From positions 37,225 to 101,224 of the forward strand of contig NZ_FTPD01000067.1 of the NCBI RefSeq assembly GCF_900156895.1: a stretch of 64,000 nucleotides of DNA, given 5' to 3'. Under the pieces are notes generated by a model. The model saw only the letters and a program-made list of their open reading frames with translations. It was not told the origin of the DNA and searched no databases. The position numbers were made by a program, and so were the translations under genes. This document shows, one piece after another, positions 25,611 to 34,047 of this stretch (within the stretch, counting starts at the first letter, position 1; every line of letters starts with the position of its first letter). This stretch comes from Mesorhizobium prunaredense (GTDB lineage Bacteria > Pseudomonadota > Alphaproteobacteria > Rhizobiales > Rhizobiaceae).

Positions 25611-26386
25611 TGGCCGCGCCGGCCATCGAGACCTCCGGGCTCGACGTCGGCTATCCCGGCCGGCGCTCGCCAGTGACGGTGATCTCCGGTCTTGAACTGA
25701 CGGTCGAGGCCGGGACGTTCCTGTCGATCCTCGGGTCTTCGGGCTGCGGAAAGTCGACGTTTCTGCGGGTTGTCGCCGATCTTTTGGCGCCGCTCGCGGG
25801 CACGATACGCGTAATGGGCGAAACGCCGTCGGCGGTGCGCTCCGGCCGCGGCGTGGGTTTTGTCTTCCAGGACTCGACCCTTTTGCCGTGGCGCACGGCG
25901 CGCGAGAATGTGCGGCTGCCGATCCAGGTCGGCCGCCGCAGCCTGTCGCGCATGATAGACGACCGGGCCGACGAACTGCTCGAACTCGTCGGCCTGTCGG
26001 CGCTCAGTGAGCGCCTGCCGCATCAGCTCTCCGGCGGACAACGCCAAAGGCTGGCGATCGCCCGGGCGCTGCTTGGCGAGCCACGTCTGCTTCTGATGGA
26101 CGAACCCTTTGGTGCGCTTGACGAGATCACCCGCGATCGCCTCAACGACGAACTGCTGAACCTTTGGCGGCGGACCGAAACGACCGTGCTGTTCGTCACA
26201 CATTCCATTGCCGAAGCCGTCTATCTCGGACAGCGCGTGATCGTGCTTGCCGCCCATCCCGGCCGGATCGTCGCCGACCACGACCTTCGTCCGCTGAAGG
26301 GGCCGGACAACAGATGCTCGCGCGAGGATCCGGCGATCGTCGCGGCAATGGCCAGGATGCGCTCCGCCCTTGGAGCGGCCTCGTGA
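25610..26386 (+). CDS. ABC transporter ATP-binding protein (SsuB/TauB-like)
   Basis: 258 residues. Walker A GSSGCGKSTF, Q-loop VFQDSTLLPW, signature LSGGQRQRLAIARAL, Walker B LLLMDEPFGALDE and the switch histidine in VLFVTHSIAEAVYL. The DEPFGALDE form and short length are typical of nitrate/sulfonate-type importers. The start ATG shares its A with the upstream TGA stop, so the two are coupled. Confidence 0.95.
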   Translation: MAAPAIETSGLDVGYPGRRSPVTVISGLELTVEAGTFLSILGSSGCGKSTFLRVVADLLAPLAGTIRVMGETPSAVRSGRGVGFVFQDSTLLPWRTARENVRLPIQVGRRSLSRMIDDRADELLELVGLSALSERLPHQLSGGQRQRLAIARALLGEPRLLLMDEPFGALDEITRDRLNDELLNLWRRTETTVLFVTHSIAEAVYLGQRVIVLAAHPGRIVADHDLRPLKGPDNRCSREDPAIVAAMARMRSALGAAS

Positions 26387-27141
26387 ACCGGGGGCCGCTT
26401 TCGCCGTTCGCACAAACCGTGCTGCCGATTCTCGGCGCCGGCTCGCTCATTCTTGCATGGCAGGTCCTGCTGCCGCTCGCCGGCGTGCCGGCATACATCG
26501 TTCCGACGCCGACCGCGATAGCGGGCGTGTTTGCCAGGAACGGATCGCTTCTCCTGTCGAACCTCTGGCCGACGGCCATCGAGGCACTCTCCGGCTTCGT
26601 GCTCGGCAACCTCGCCGCAGTGCTGCTGGCGGTCGTCTTCGTGCACAGCCGCACGCTTCAGGCTGCCTATTTTCCGGTCGTGCTGTTCTTCAATACGATC
26701 CCGGTGCTGGCGCTGGCGCCGGTCGTCATCCTCATCTTTGGCCTCGGCATGCTGCCCAAGATCGTGATCGCGGCAGTGATCTGTTTCTTCCCGACGCTCA
26801 TCAACATGATCCGGGGCCTGGAATCGGCGAGCCCCAGCGAGCACGAGCTGTTTCGCGTGCTGTCGGCGACGCGTTGGGAAGTATTCTGGCGCCTGCGCCT
26901 GCCGCGTGCGCTGCCAATGCTTTTCGCGTCGCTGCGGATCGCCTCGGCGACCGCTGTGATCGGCGCGATCGTCGGCGAATGGATCGGCTCCGACAAAGGT
27001 CTCGGTGCGCTGATCATCCAGGCGACCTTCAACTACCAGTCCGACCGGCTCTACGCCGCCATCGTGCTCTCATCGCTGTTGTCGATCGGGTTCTTCGTCG
27101 CGGTCGTCGCCGCTGAGCGGTGGTCCGTTCGATACCGTTGA
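26383..27141 (+). CDS. ABC transporter permease (SsuC/TauC-like)
   Basis: 252 residues from GTG 26383, which overlaps the ATPase stop (GTGA). Six membrane segments and the EAA loop HELFRVLSATRWEVFWRLRL followed by PRALPMLFASLRIASATAVI. Inner-membrane half of the importer; probably works as a homodimer with the adjacent ATPase. Longer in-frame starts upstream would overlap the ATPase gene and are rejected. Confidence 0.93.
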   Translation: MNRGPLSPFAQTVLPILGAGSLILAWQVLLPLAGVPAYIVPTPTAIAGVFARNGSLLLSNLWPTAIEALSGFVLGNLAAVLLAVVFVHSRTLQAAYFPVVLFFNTIPVLALAPVVILIFGLGMLPKIVIAAVICFFPTLINMIRGLESASPSEHELFRVLSATRWEVFWRLRLPRALPMLFASLRIASATAVIGAIVGEWIGSDKGLGALIIQATFNYQSDRLYAAIVLSSLLSIGFFVAVVAAERWSVRYR

Positions 27142-27283
27142 CCGGCTGGTTCCCAGGGATTTTCGCCTTGGCATCGCGCGGCGGGCTTTTCTCTACTCGC
27201 CCAGGCGAGGCTTGTGCCTTCCCCGCGTCGGCCTGTAGTATGACCGGTGCTTGCAGAGTGCTTGCAGGGGGAGGAACTCGAGC

Positions 27284-28840
27284 GTGGGCCTGGGTCGGAA
27301 TTTCCGCCGTTGGGGGATGCGGGCCTTCATCGCCGTCATGGTGCTTTCGCCACATGCGGCGTCGGCTGACACCATTACGCCCGAGCGGATCGCGGCAGCC
27401 CTGTCGAAGCTCGAGGCGCTCGCCGAAGGCGTCGTCGCGGATGGCGGGGTGCCTGGTCTCGCCATCGGGGTCGTCCATGACGACAAGGTGGTCTTCCTCA
27501 AGGGTTTCGGACATCGCCAGGCCGGCAAACCGGAGGCAGTCGATGCCGACACGGTGTTCCAGATCGCCTCGCTCTCCAAGCCGGTCTCAGCAACGATCGT
27601 GGCGGCGCTGGTCAGCGACGAGATTGTTTCCTGGGATGCGAAGATCGCCGACCTCGATCCGGCCTTCCGGCTGTCCGAGCCCTATCCGACCAGCGAACTC
27701 ACGGTCCGCGACCTGTTTTCGCACCGCAGCGGACTTCCCGGCACCGCCGGAGACGACCTCGAGGACATTGGCTATGACCGCGCGGAGATACTGCGCCGTC
27801 TGCGGTTCGTGTCGCCATCGTCGAGCTTTCGCGCCGGCTACTCCTACAGCAATTTCGGACTGACCGAGGGCGCCGTCGCGGCGGCGAAGCCGACAGGCAA
27901 GCCTTGGGAGGAGGTCGCCGAGGAGAAGCTCTACCATCCGCTTGGAATGGTCTCGACCAGTTCCCGTCATGCGGACTTCATCAAGCACGCCAATCGCGCC
28001 GCGCTCCACGTCAAGCTCGATGGCGTCTGGACCGCGAAGGTAAAGCGCGATCCGGATGCGCAGGCGCCCGCGGGCGGCGTCAGCTCCACGGCGCGCGATC
28101 TCTCGCAATGGGTGCGCCTGGTGCTCGGTAATGGCGTCTATGCCGGCGAGACCCTCATTAAAGCCGACGCGCTGGACCAGACGCATGTTCCCCTGATGAC
28201 GCGGGGCAAGAACCCGGTCTCCGGCAGCGAGTCCTTCTACGGCCTCGGCTGGAATGTCGAATTCGGCCGGCATGGCCTGAGCTGGGGGCATGCCGGCGCC
28301 TTCAGCGTCGGCGCCCGCACCCTGGTGACGCTCTTCCCGGAGGAGAAGCTTGGCATCGTCATCGTCGCCAATGCCTTTTCGACAGGCGTGCCGGAAGGCT
28401 TGTCCGAGAGCTTCGCCGATATGGCCTTTGACGGAAAGATCGAGAAGGACTGGGTCAAGGCATGGGACGATACCTATGCGGGCTTGTTCGGCCCGGCGGT
28501 CGCCGCCGCCAAGGCCGCCTATGCCGCGCCGCCGTCTCCGGCGAGCTTGGCCGGGCCGGCCAGCGCCTATAAAGGCCGCTATTTCAACGACTTCGTCGGC
28601 GATGCGGTTGTGTCGGGTGAGGGCGACGGCCTTGTGCTCAAGGTCGGGCCGGGCGGCGCCCGGTCCTATTCACTGGAGCATTTCGACCGCGACATGTTCC
28701 TGACCTATCCGGACGCCGAGACGCCGGACGCGCCGTCTGGCGTGAGCTTTGTGCTAGGCCCCGACGGCAAGGCGTCGACCATGACGATAGAGTTTCTCGA
28801 CGGCAATCATCTCGGCACGCTCGCGCGCGTCGGTGACTAG
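27284..28840 (+). CDS. Serine hydrolase, class C beta-lactamase family, exported
   Basis: 518 residues from GTG 27284, chosen because GGGGGAGGA lies just upstream and the frame then gives a signal peptide (MRAFIAVMVLSPHAASA). Catalytic set: SLSK (SxxK) in VFQIASLSKPVSATIV, YSN (YxN) in AGYSYSNFGL and HAG in LSWGHAGAF. A C-terminal lipocalin-like beta domain of about 100 residues follows (YKGRYFNDFVGDAVV). Such proteins are peptidases, esterases or penicillin-binding protein-like enzymes rather than proven beta-lactamases. No partner gene adjoins. Confidence 0.9.
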   Translation: MGLGRNFRRWGMRAFIAVMVLSPHAASADTITPERIAAALSKLEALAEGVVADGGVPGLAIGVVHDDKVVFLKGFGHRQAGKPEAVDADTVFQIASLSKPVSATIVAALVSDEIVSWDAKIADLDPAFRLSEPYPTSELTVRDLFSHRSGLPGTAGDDLEDIGYDRAEILRRLRFVSPSSSFRAGYSYSNFGLTEGAVAAAKPTGKPWEEVAEEKLYHPLGMVSTSSRHADFIKHANRAALHVKLDGVWTAKVKRDPDAQAPAGGVSSTARDLSQWVRLVLGNGVYAGETLIKADALDQTHVPLMTRGKNPVSGSESFYGLGWNVEFGRHGLSWGHAGAFSVGARTLVTLFPEEKLGIVIVANAFSTGVPEGLSESFADMAFDGKIEKDWVKAWDDTYAGLFGPAVAAAKAAYAAPPSPASLAGPASAYKGRYFNDFVGDAVVSGEGDGLVLKVGPGGARSYSLEHFDRDMFLTYPDAETPDAPSGVSFVLGPDGKASTMTIEFLDGNHLGTLARVGD

Positions 28841-28902
28841 GGGTTGTGAGACGGTTGTCCCGATTATCCCCCGCAAGACGCAGGGCAATGGCATATGGCA
28901 GC

Positions 28903-29060
28903 GCCGGCCCCCACTCCGGCCGCTGCGCGGCCACCTCTCCCCCATGATATGGGGGAGAGGAAACCCAAGCCTTTCAAGGCCGCGACCTCGGCGATTGGCG
29001 TTTCCTCTCCCCCACGATGTGGGGGAGAGGTGGCTCGGCGAAGCCGAGACGGAGTGGGGG
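28903..29060. repeat. Mosaic of intergenic palindromes
   Basis: Two near-identical perfect hairpins, CCTCTCCCCCAT-gat-ATGGGGGAGAGG (28934-28960) and CCTCTCCCCCAC-gat-GTGGGGGAGAGG (29004-29030), are flanked by inverted CGGCGAAGCCG-type sequences. The same modules recur at 61316-61455 and 63911-64000. It fills most of the 313-base gap before the next gene and could stop transcription of the serine hydrolase. Confidence 0.7.
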
Positions 29061-29153
29061 AGCGCCATATGCGGCTGCAAGACGCGGCATCAATCGACAA
29101 GGTCGGCCTTCCATGCTTCGGGTCTGCCGTAATCATCGAAGGAGAGCATCAAG

Positions 29154-29573
29154 GTGAACGAAGACGCCGCCAGTCCAAGGCCGCTTGCGGAAATTGCCAG
29201 CTATCACGCGCATATCTACTACGACGGGCAGGCCGAGCGCCAGCATGCCGAATGGCTGCGCCTGCGCATCGGCGAGCGCTTCCGCGTGCGCCTGGGCAGT
29301 TGGCGCGACGAGCCGGTCGGCCCACACAAACAGGCCATGTACCAGGTCTCCTTCGCCACCGGGATTTTCGCTACCCTCGTTCCGTGGCTGATGCTGAACC
29401 ATGGCGGCTTGAGCATCCTCGTCCACCCCAACACCACCAACCCCAAGCGCGACCATCTGGTCGACTCGATCTGGATCGGGCGGGCGTTGGGGGTGAACGG
29501 AGAGATTCTTGGCGAAGAGGACGAGGCGGAAGAGGCGCTGGAGGTGAATACTGAGCCGACGTTGGGGGCTTAG
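29154..29573 (+). CDS. DOPA 4,5-dioxygenase family protein
   Basis: 139 residues from GTG 29154, preceded by AAGGAGAG. Family signatures: SYHAHIYYDG with two metal-type histidines, EPVGPHKQAMYQVSF, and LMLNHGGLSILVHPNTTNPK. The bacterial members are small ring-cleaving dioxygenase homologues, mostly uncharacterised. It stands alone between repeats and the AT-rich island. Confidence 0.85.
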   Translation: MNEDAASPRPLAEIASYHAHIYYDGQAERQHAEWLRLRIGERFRVRLGSWRDEPVGPHKQAMYQVSFATGIFATLVPWLMLNHGGLSILVHPNTTNPKRDHLVDSIWIGRALGVNGEILGEEDEAEEALEVNTEPTLGA

Positions 29574-29703
29574 GGGAGGGCGAATTTATTGCTGGTGGCG
29601 GCCCGACTTGGCCGACGAAAACTGTCTGCCTTGGGGCCGGCTGCGGACCGGCAGGTTTAAAACGCCGAATTTGCAAATGAGACAATCCACGCACCAAACC
29701 CGC

Positions 29704-32700
29704 TCACGCCCGATACGAAGCTTCCCGATTTGCATCGCGCCTGCGTTCATCTGTGATATTCTGCTCCATTTGTGACATCGTTTTATCAATCCATCGATGG
29801 ACATTTGGATTTCTTGAAAGCTCCCGCAGTTGCAGCAATAAATCGCGTTCGGCTTCTAACTTGTTGGCATACGAACCCCACCACATGCCGGTGGTTAGCC
29901 TGGAGCGTAGAGCATTCAGTCTTTCCGCACGGTCCACATGAGCATCGACAAATGACACAAATGCCGAATTCCAATTGCGCGCATTTTTTGTGCCATCAAA
30001 GAGCTGAATCCAATCCAGAATAAACGGCATTCGCTCCTCTTTATTCTCAAGCATCCACGGCACGTAAATTTCAGCCGGAATATCGTTGAACACGCCAGGA
30101 GCCGAGGGCTCTCCCACGCCTGCTTCGAACAAACTTCGAAGTCGATATAGGGCTCGCCCGTCTAGGGATTCTAGAGCTTCGTGGTATTTCTCCCAAACCA
30201 AACGTGGTGAGCTGGATATTATGCGCCGAAGTATCTTTTGGGCGTAATCGTCGAACGAGAGTTGAACATTGTACTCCTTGACGGACGTCACGCTGATGAT
30301 GAAGTCCACCAATTCGACACTAAAGGCATCATCTACATGGCCACCATTAAGGACCTTTTCGACCAACTCGCACCAATGATACCAGTCCATGTTTGAATAT
30401 CGTGGTTTATCGAATAAGGCGCGGTTGGTCACAACCGCTTTAAGACTTTGAAGCAGTCTCCCTTCATTGGGATCAGAGCGATACAAAACGTGCACCAGGA
30501 AATCGACGGCCGCCCATGCTCCGTGAGCTTGTTTGGTCAGCAATGTGCTCACCAGCAGCTCAATCAAACCGTAATCAACGGTTTGCAGAATATCGTTGAA
30601 GGCGATGACAGAAACCTGATGCGGTTCAACCGTATCGTTTTGCACAAACTCGATTGCGCGTCGCATGAGCGCGTCATCCAGCCCGACCGAAGCAAGAAAT
30701 TCGACTGATGCCCCGCTTAAACTCTGAACATCAAGTGCGAGCGCCAGGCATTCGAGGCCTTTGTTTCTGTCGGTTTGGGCCGCACCGGAAATGACATTGC
30801 GCGCAATATTTGAAATGACCGCAATTTCGCCGTCTGCGGTTATGTTTTGCACAAGATGTCGCAACAGATGTTCGGGGTCATCGACATGCCGCGCAATGCG
30901 AACCACGGCAATCCATCCTGAATTCGTGTTTCTTTCCAAAAGCGTATCTAAGAACGGAAAGAAATATGCGGCTTCATTCGGCGCTGCATCGACAAGCTCG
31001 TGTATCTTGTTTTTGCCGTAGTGATGATCGTTATCACCCTCCCGGTCATAACTGACATCCGGATCATGAATATCTGTCGCCCAACCGCTGCTGTAAAAGT
31101 GAATTTGCTCTAGCGGATCGGTCGGAAGAAGCTCGTCGTAGTATTCACGAAGCCGTCGCTGGTACGGCTCATCCGCACCGTTTCGATCAAAATACAGCCA
31201 TTCATTGACCCCAAGTGCTGCTTTGTGCCATGCGGGGTAAGCTTTGCGCAACCGCGCTATCATTGCCTGAATTTCATCGAGCAAACTGACATTGGAGAAC
31301 AGACTCCTCAAATGCGAACCGATAGTGTTTAGCGCCGTCTGATGGCTCGGATCTTTGGTATTAAGGGCAATTCGCTCAAGGCGTGACAGTGCTGCGCGAT
31401 AATAATCGAAAACCTCTCCATATGTTTCGGGTTGCCAATCCTGCAAAGCTTCTCCGGCTCCGATATGTTCCGAGCCGCCGGACCTGGAAAAATGCCAATT
31501 TTCGAGCATACGATTAAGTGCATCAACGCAGAGCTTGCGCACCCGTTCATCGGCGTCAGCCAAGCCGTCATCCAGCACAACGAGCTTTTCTTCCGGCGTA
31601 GCTTCCGTTCCTGATAGATAAAGCTGGTACAAGCCGGTGAACTGACCAGATGCGTTGTTCGCCCAATTTTCGTTTTCCGCTGCACCAAGCTTTAGCAGCA
31701 ACCTTGCCGCAGCATCAAAGGTCTGACGGCGGAAAACCAGCTTTTCCAACGCCCAAATAGCGTATCGCCTGCCTGTGTCAAATGCTGCGAGTTCATCGAT
31801 TGATTTACCCGAAAGTAGTCTGTCCAAGTGCTCCATCGTTGCATCGGGAGCAAGGTGAACAAAGCGGTCGAGGAGCTTTGATCCGAACTCACTGTCCAGT
31901 GCAGCCTCGTTTGGCAACGCCTCAGAAAGCAAAGCTCGACCAAAATTTGATACCCTGTCTGACCACGACACCCAACGCAGGCGTCCAACCATTCTCAGCT
32001 TCATCTCTTCGCTGAGAGAACGGAACAAGTCCTCCAACGTCCCAGCGGGGTTGCTTTCGAGCCATTGATTTGACAAGCGCATGGCGAGAGGGAGCGGTTG
32101 CACTTCCCCATAATCCCCCTGACGAAACAGGACCCCTCGCTCGGCAAAGCGCCGCAATTCGTTGAACATTTGTCGTGCTGTCTTGCCGCAATAATCCGCT
32201 ATTTCTTCGAGTTCTTTTGCGGCATCGTTTTCCATTCCAACGATTGTGAAAAGGCTCAGAAGTTGTAGGCCTTCAAAGGCTGATTGGTCGATTTCATGCT
32301 CGCCCCAAACGATCCTCGAAATCAGTGTCTCAACCGAGCTCAGTTCTTCGTCTCCGCCTTCCAAGGCCCGGGATGCGAAAACCGCCATCCTCGGGAAACC
32401 TTGCGACAAGTCGCGGATTAGCGAAGCATTCTTTTCACTGAGCTGTTTGTTTGTTGCCTCGGCAATACGGCCGATCAACTCGTTCGACGCGGCATTGAGT
32501 TCAACGATCAGATTACGGCGCATACCGTACGCCTTGGTCTCCACGCCTATCGTTATGAGATGGCAGCGTGAACCGTCCCGATGGACGGTTTCACTCAACC
32601 GCGTATGTACGGAGTCTGGGCAGTCATCGATAATCATTAACGCACGCGATCCGGTGTCGGCAATTTCGCGCGCTATATTCAAAAGACGATCTCTAACGTC

Positions 32701-32955
32701 CTCGTAGAAACAGTAGATGACCTGCCCCTCGCTCAAGACATCCTGAGGCAACGCGGCCTGGCCTGCGATGAGCTGGTGGACGAGACGCGTTTTTCCAAAT
32801 CCTGACGGTCCGATTACGCGAACGGCATTTCCCCGTGTAGCGAGAAAGGTAGATATGACCTCCCGGATTTCGTCAAAGGATTTCGCCTGCGAAATCGAGG
32901 CATCCTCGTTTTGCCAAGTTTGGATTTCCGATCCCTTGGCGACAACCGTGTATCG
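29704..32955 (-). CDS. STAND-like NTPase with helical repeats (C-terminal part of a frameshift-split gene)
   Basis: Open frame of about 1083 codons without a start of its own near the P-loop. Walker A RVIGPSGFGKTRLVHQL (about 32820-32770), Walker B SRALMIIDDCPDSVHTR, then a winged-helix region (FEGLQLLSLFTIVGMENDAA) and about 750 residues of alpha-helical, HEAT/TPR-like sequence. Joined to the nuclease-like part at 32814-33587 by a -1 frame change, it gives one protein of about 1290 residues with the order effector, NTPase, sensor, as in Avs-type anti-phage STAND proteins. The DNA is visibly AT-richer than its surroundings, suggesting recent transfer. Whether it is intact in the living strain depends on the frameshift. 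Confidence 0.75.
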   Translation of the reverse strand, partial: RYTVVAKGSEIQTWQNEDASISQAKSFDEIREVISTFLATRGNAVRVIGPSGFGKTRLVHQLIAGQAALPQDVLSEGQVIYCFYEDVRDRLLNIAREIADTGSRALMIIDDCPDSVHTRLSETVHRDGSRCHLITIGVETKAYGMRRNLIVELNAASNELIGRIAEATNKQLSEKNASLIRDLSQGFPRMAVFASRALEGGDEELSSVETLISRIVWGEHEIDQSAFEGLQLLSLFTIVGMENDAAKELEEIADYCGKTARQMFNELRRFAERGVLFRQGDYGEVQPLPLAMRLSNQWLESNPAGTLEDLFRSLSEEMKLRMVGRLRWVSWSDRVSNFGRALLSEALPNEAALDSEFGSKLLDRFVHLAPDATMEHLDRLLSGKSIDELAAFDTGRRYAIWALEKLVFRRQTFDAAARLLLKLGAAENENWANNASGQFTGLYQLYLSGTEATPEEKLVVLDDGLADADERVRKLCVDALNRMLENWHFSRSGGSEHIGAGEALQDWQPETYGEVFDYYRAALSRLERIALNTKDPSHQTALNTIGSHLRSLFSNVSLLDEIQAMIARLRKAYPAWHKAALGVNEWLYFDRNGADEPYQRRLREYYDELLPTDPLEQIHFYSSGWATDIHDPDVSYDREGDNDHHYGKNKIHELVDAAPNEAAYFFPFLDTLLERNTNSGWIAVVRIARHVDDPEHLLRHLVQNITADGEIAVISNIARNVISGAAQTDRNKGLECLALALDVQSLSGASVEFLASVGLDDALMRRAIEFVQNDTVEPHQVSVIAFNDILQTVDYGLIELLVSTLLTKQAHGAWAAVDFLVHVLYRSDPNEGRLLQSLKAVVTNRALFDKPRYSNMDWYHWCELVEKVLNGGHVDDAFSVELVDFIISVTSVKEYNVQLSFDDYAQKILRRIISSSPRLVWEKYHEALESLDGRALYRLRSLFEAGVGEPSAPGVFNDIPAEIYVPWMLENKEERMPFILDWIQLFDGTKNARNWNSAFVSFVDAHVDRAERLNALRSRLTTGMWWGSYANKLEAERDLLLQLRELSRNPNVHRWIDKTMSQMEQNITDERRRDANREASYRA

Positions 32956-33587
32956 TCATTTTGCTGAAATGCGATTTCGGAAATCTCAGGAGCACGCCCC
33001 CAATCATCGAAGGTTTGAAAGCCGCCAAGATGGACATCTCGCAGCAAGGCATTGAGCCATAGCGCTACTGACGGATGCGTATTCGTCCATGCAGCAAGTC
33101 TATTGCAATCGTAAATTTGGATCGAGGATAGCAGGGATGGATCGTTGCCCGCATCGTTGATCCCCTCTCGAATAGCTTTTATGCGGCGATCGACGTTTGT
33201 GCCGACAACCGGCGTGGGTGTAACGATGACATAGGCACCGCTTTGTGAAATGGCTTCCTTAAGAGCCTCGCTCAATTTTGGAGCATTCGTGCCTTGTGTG
33301 GATTTGGTCTGGGTCTCCGCCTTCAACCCTGCGGGAGAGGTTGTTCCTTTCTTACTTTGAAAAACTGTAAAACGGCTTGGCAACCAATCGGTTTCATTTG
33401 GGCCGCCAGACCATGAGACACGCGCATCGTCACCGCCGTCTGGAATGGTTATCTGCGCAGGGGCAGTACCGGATCGCAACGGAATAGAATTTTTGTTCAG
33501 CTCCGTACTGATAAGGCGGCGAAGCAGGTCTACAACTTGATTTTCATCTAACCGTTCAATTTGGTCCGAAGTAACCTCAAAAATCAT
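32814..33587 (-). CDS. PD-(D/E)XK-like nuclease domain (N-terminal part of a frameshift-split gene)
   Basis: 257 residues, of which about the first 212 look genuine; the last 45 (rich in Arg and Lys) are out of frame with the downstream NTPase. A helix (LDENQVVDLLRRLISTEL) precedes ITIPDGGDDARVSW and FTVFQSKKGTTSP, matching the D...QxK core of Mrr/Cap4-like restriction-type nucleases. This would be the effector cutting DNA when the NTPase part is triggered. The shift to the NTPase frame must lie between about 32955 and 32930. No slippery heptamer suited to programmed -1 shifting was found there. Confidence 0.65.
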   Translation of the reverse strand: MIFEVTSDQIERLDENQVVDLLRRLISTELNKNSIPLRSGTAPAQITIPDGGDDARVSWSGGPNETDWLPSRFTVFQSKKGTTSPAGLKAETQTKSTQGTNAPKLSEALKEAISQSGAYVIVTPTPVVGTNVDRRIKAIREGINDAGNDPSLLSSIQIYDCNRLAAWTNTHPSVALWLNALLRDVHLGGFQTFDDWGRAPEISEIAFQQNDDTRLSPRDRKSKLGKTRMPRFRRRNPLTKSGRSYLPFSLHGEMPFA

Positions 33588-33801
33588 TGCCCGCCCACTC
33601 GGTTAAAGATCTTAAATCATTCTGCTTTATAGGATCCGCAAAGAATGTTGCCTAGTCACGGCCCGCACTGGTCAATTTAACAAAAATAGCGACTTTCTGC
33701 AGCTCCTTCGCGACCGCTTTGAAAGTCTGGCTTTGAGCCGTCGAACGACCGAAATGAGGGCGCAAAGCTGCCATTCTATATACCGCGCGTCCTCGCCCCA
33801 C

Positions 33802-34047
33802 TCACCCCCCAGCCAACCGCGGTAGCAGAAAGATCTCCGCCCCCTGCGGCAGTTCCTTCGACCACGTATCTCGATAAATTGTCCCGTCTATGGCGACTGC
33901 GATGCCGCGGTCGATGTAGGGCTCGAAGCCGGGATACTGCTCAGCCAGCTTCCTGAACAGCTCCCGAATATCCTTCGCCTCGATCTCGACCTTGCTCTTG
34001 CCTCCTGCGATTGCGCCGAGCGATCCCCAGAGCGTTACTTCGACCAT
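33802..34047 (-). CDS. MoaD/ThiS-like sulfur carrier protein
   Basis: 81 residues of ubiquitin-like fold ending in the required Gly-Gly (FLLPRLAGG). It is the last gene of the molybdenum hydroxylase operon, its ATG sharing a base with the stop of the large subunit gene. Sulfur carriers of this type serve molybdopterin synthesis; here it probably serves cofactor maturation for the adjacent enzyme, or is a specialised carrier. Confidence 0.88.
   Translation of the reverse strand: MVEVTLWGSLGAIAGGKSKVEIEAKDIRELFRKLAEQYPGFEPYIDRGIAVAIDGTIYRDTWSKELPQGAEIFLLPRLAGG

Noticed and set aside
27284..28840. Antibiotic-resistance beta-lactamase
   Set aside because: The SxxK, YxN and HxG set is shared by many esterases and peptidases, and the added C-terminal domain and length argue against a dedicated beta-lactamase.
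28903..29060. CRISPR array
   Set aside because: Repeated units are palindromic, unequal and only two in number, with no regular spacers or cas genes.
32930..33000. Programmed -1 ribosomal frameshift
   Set aside because: The only slippery-looking run (GCAAAAT near 32962) would enter the second frame before its TGA at 32958-32956; no usable heptamer follows.
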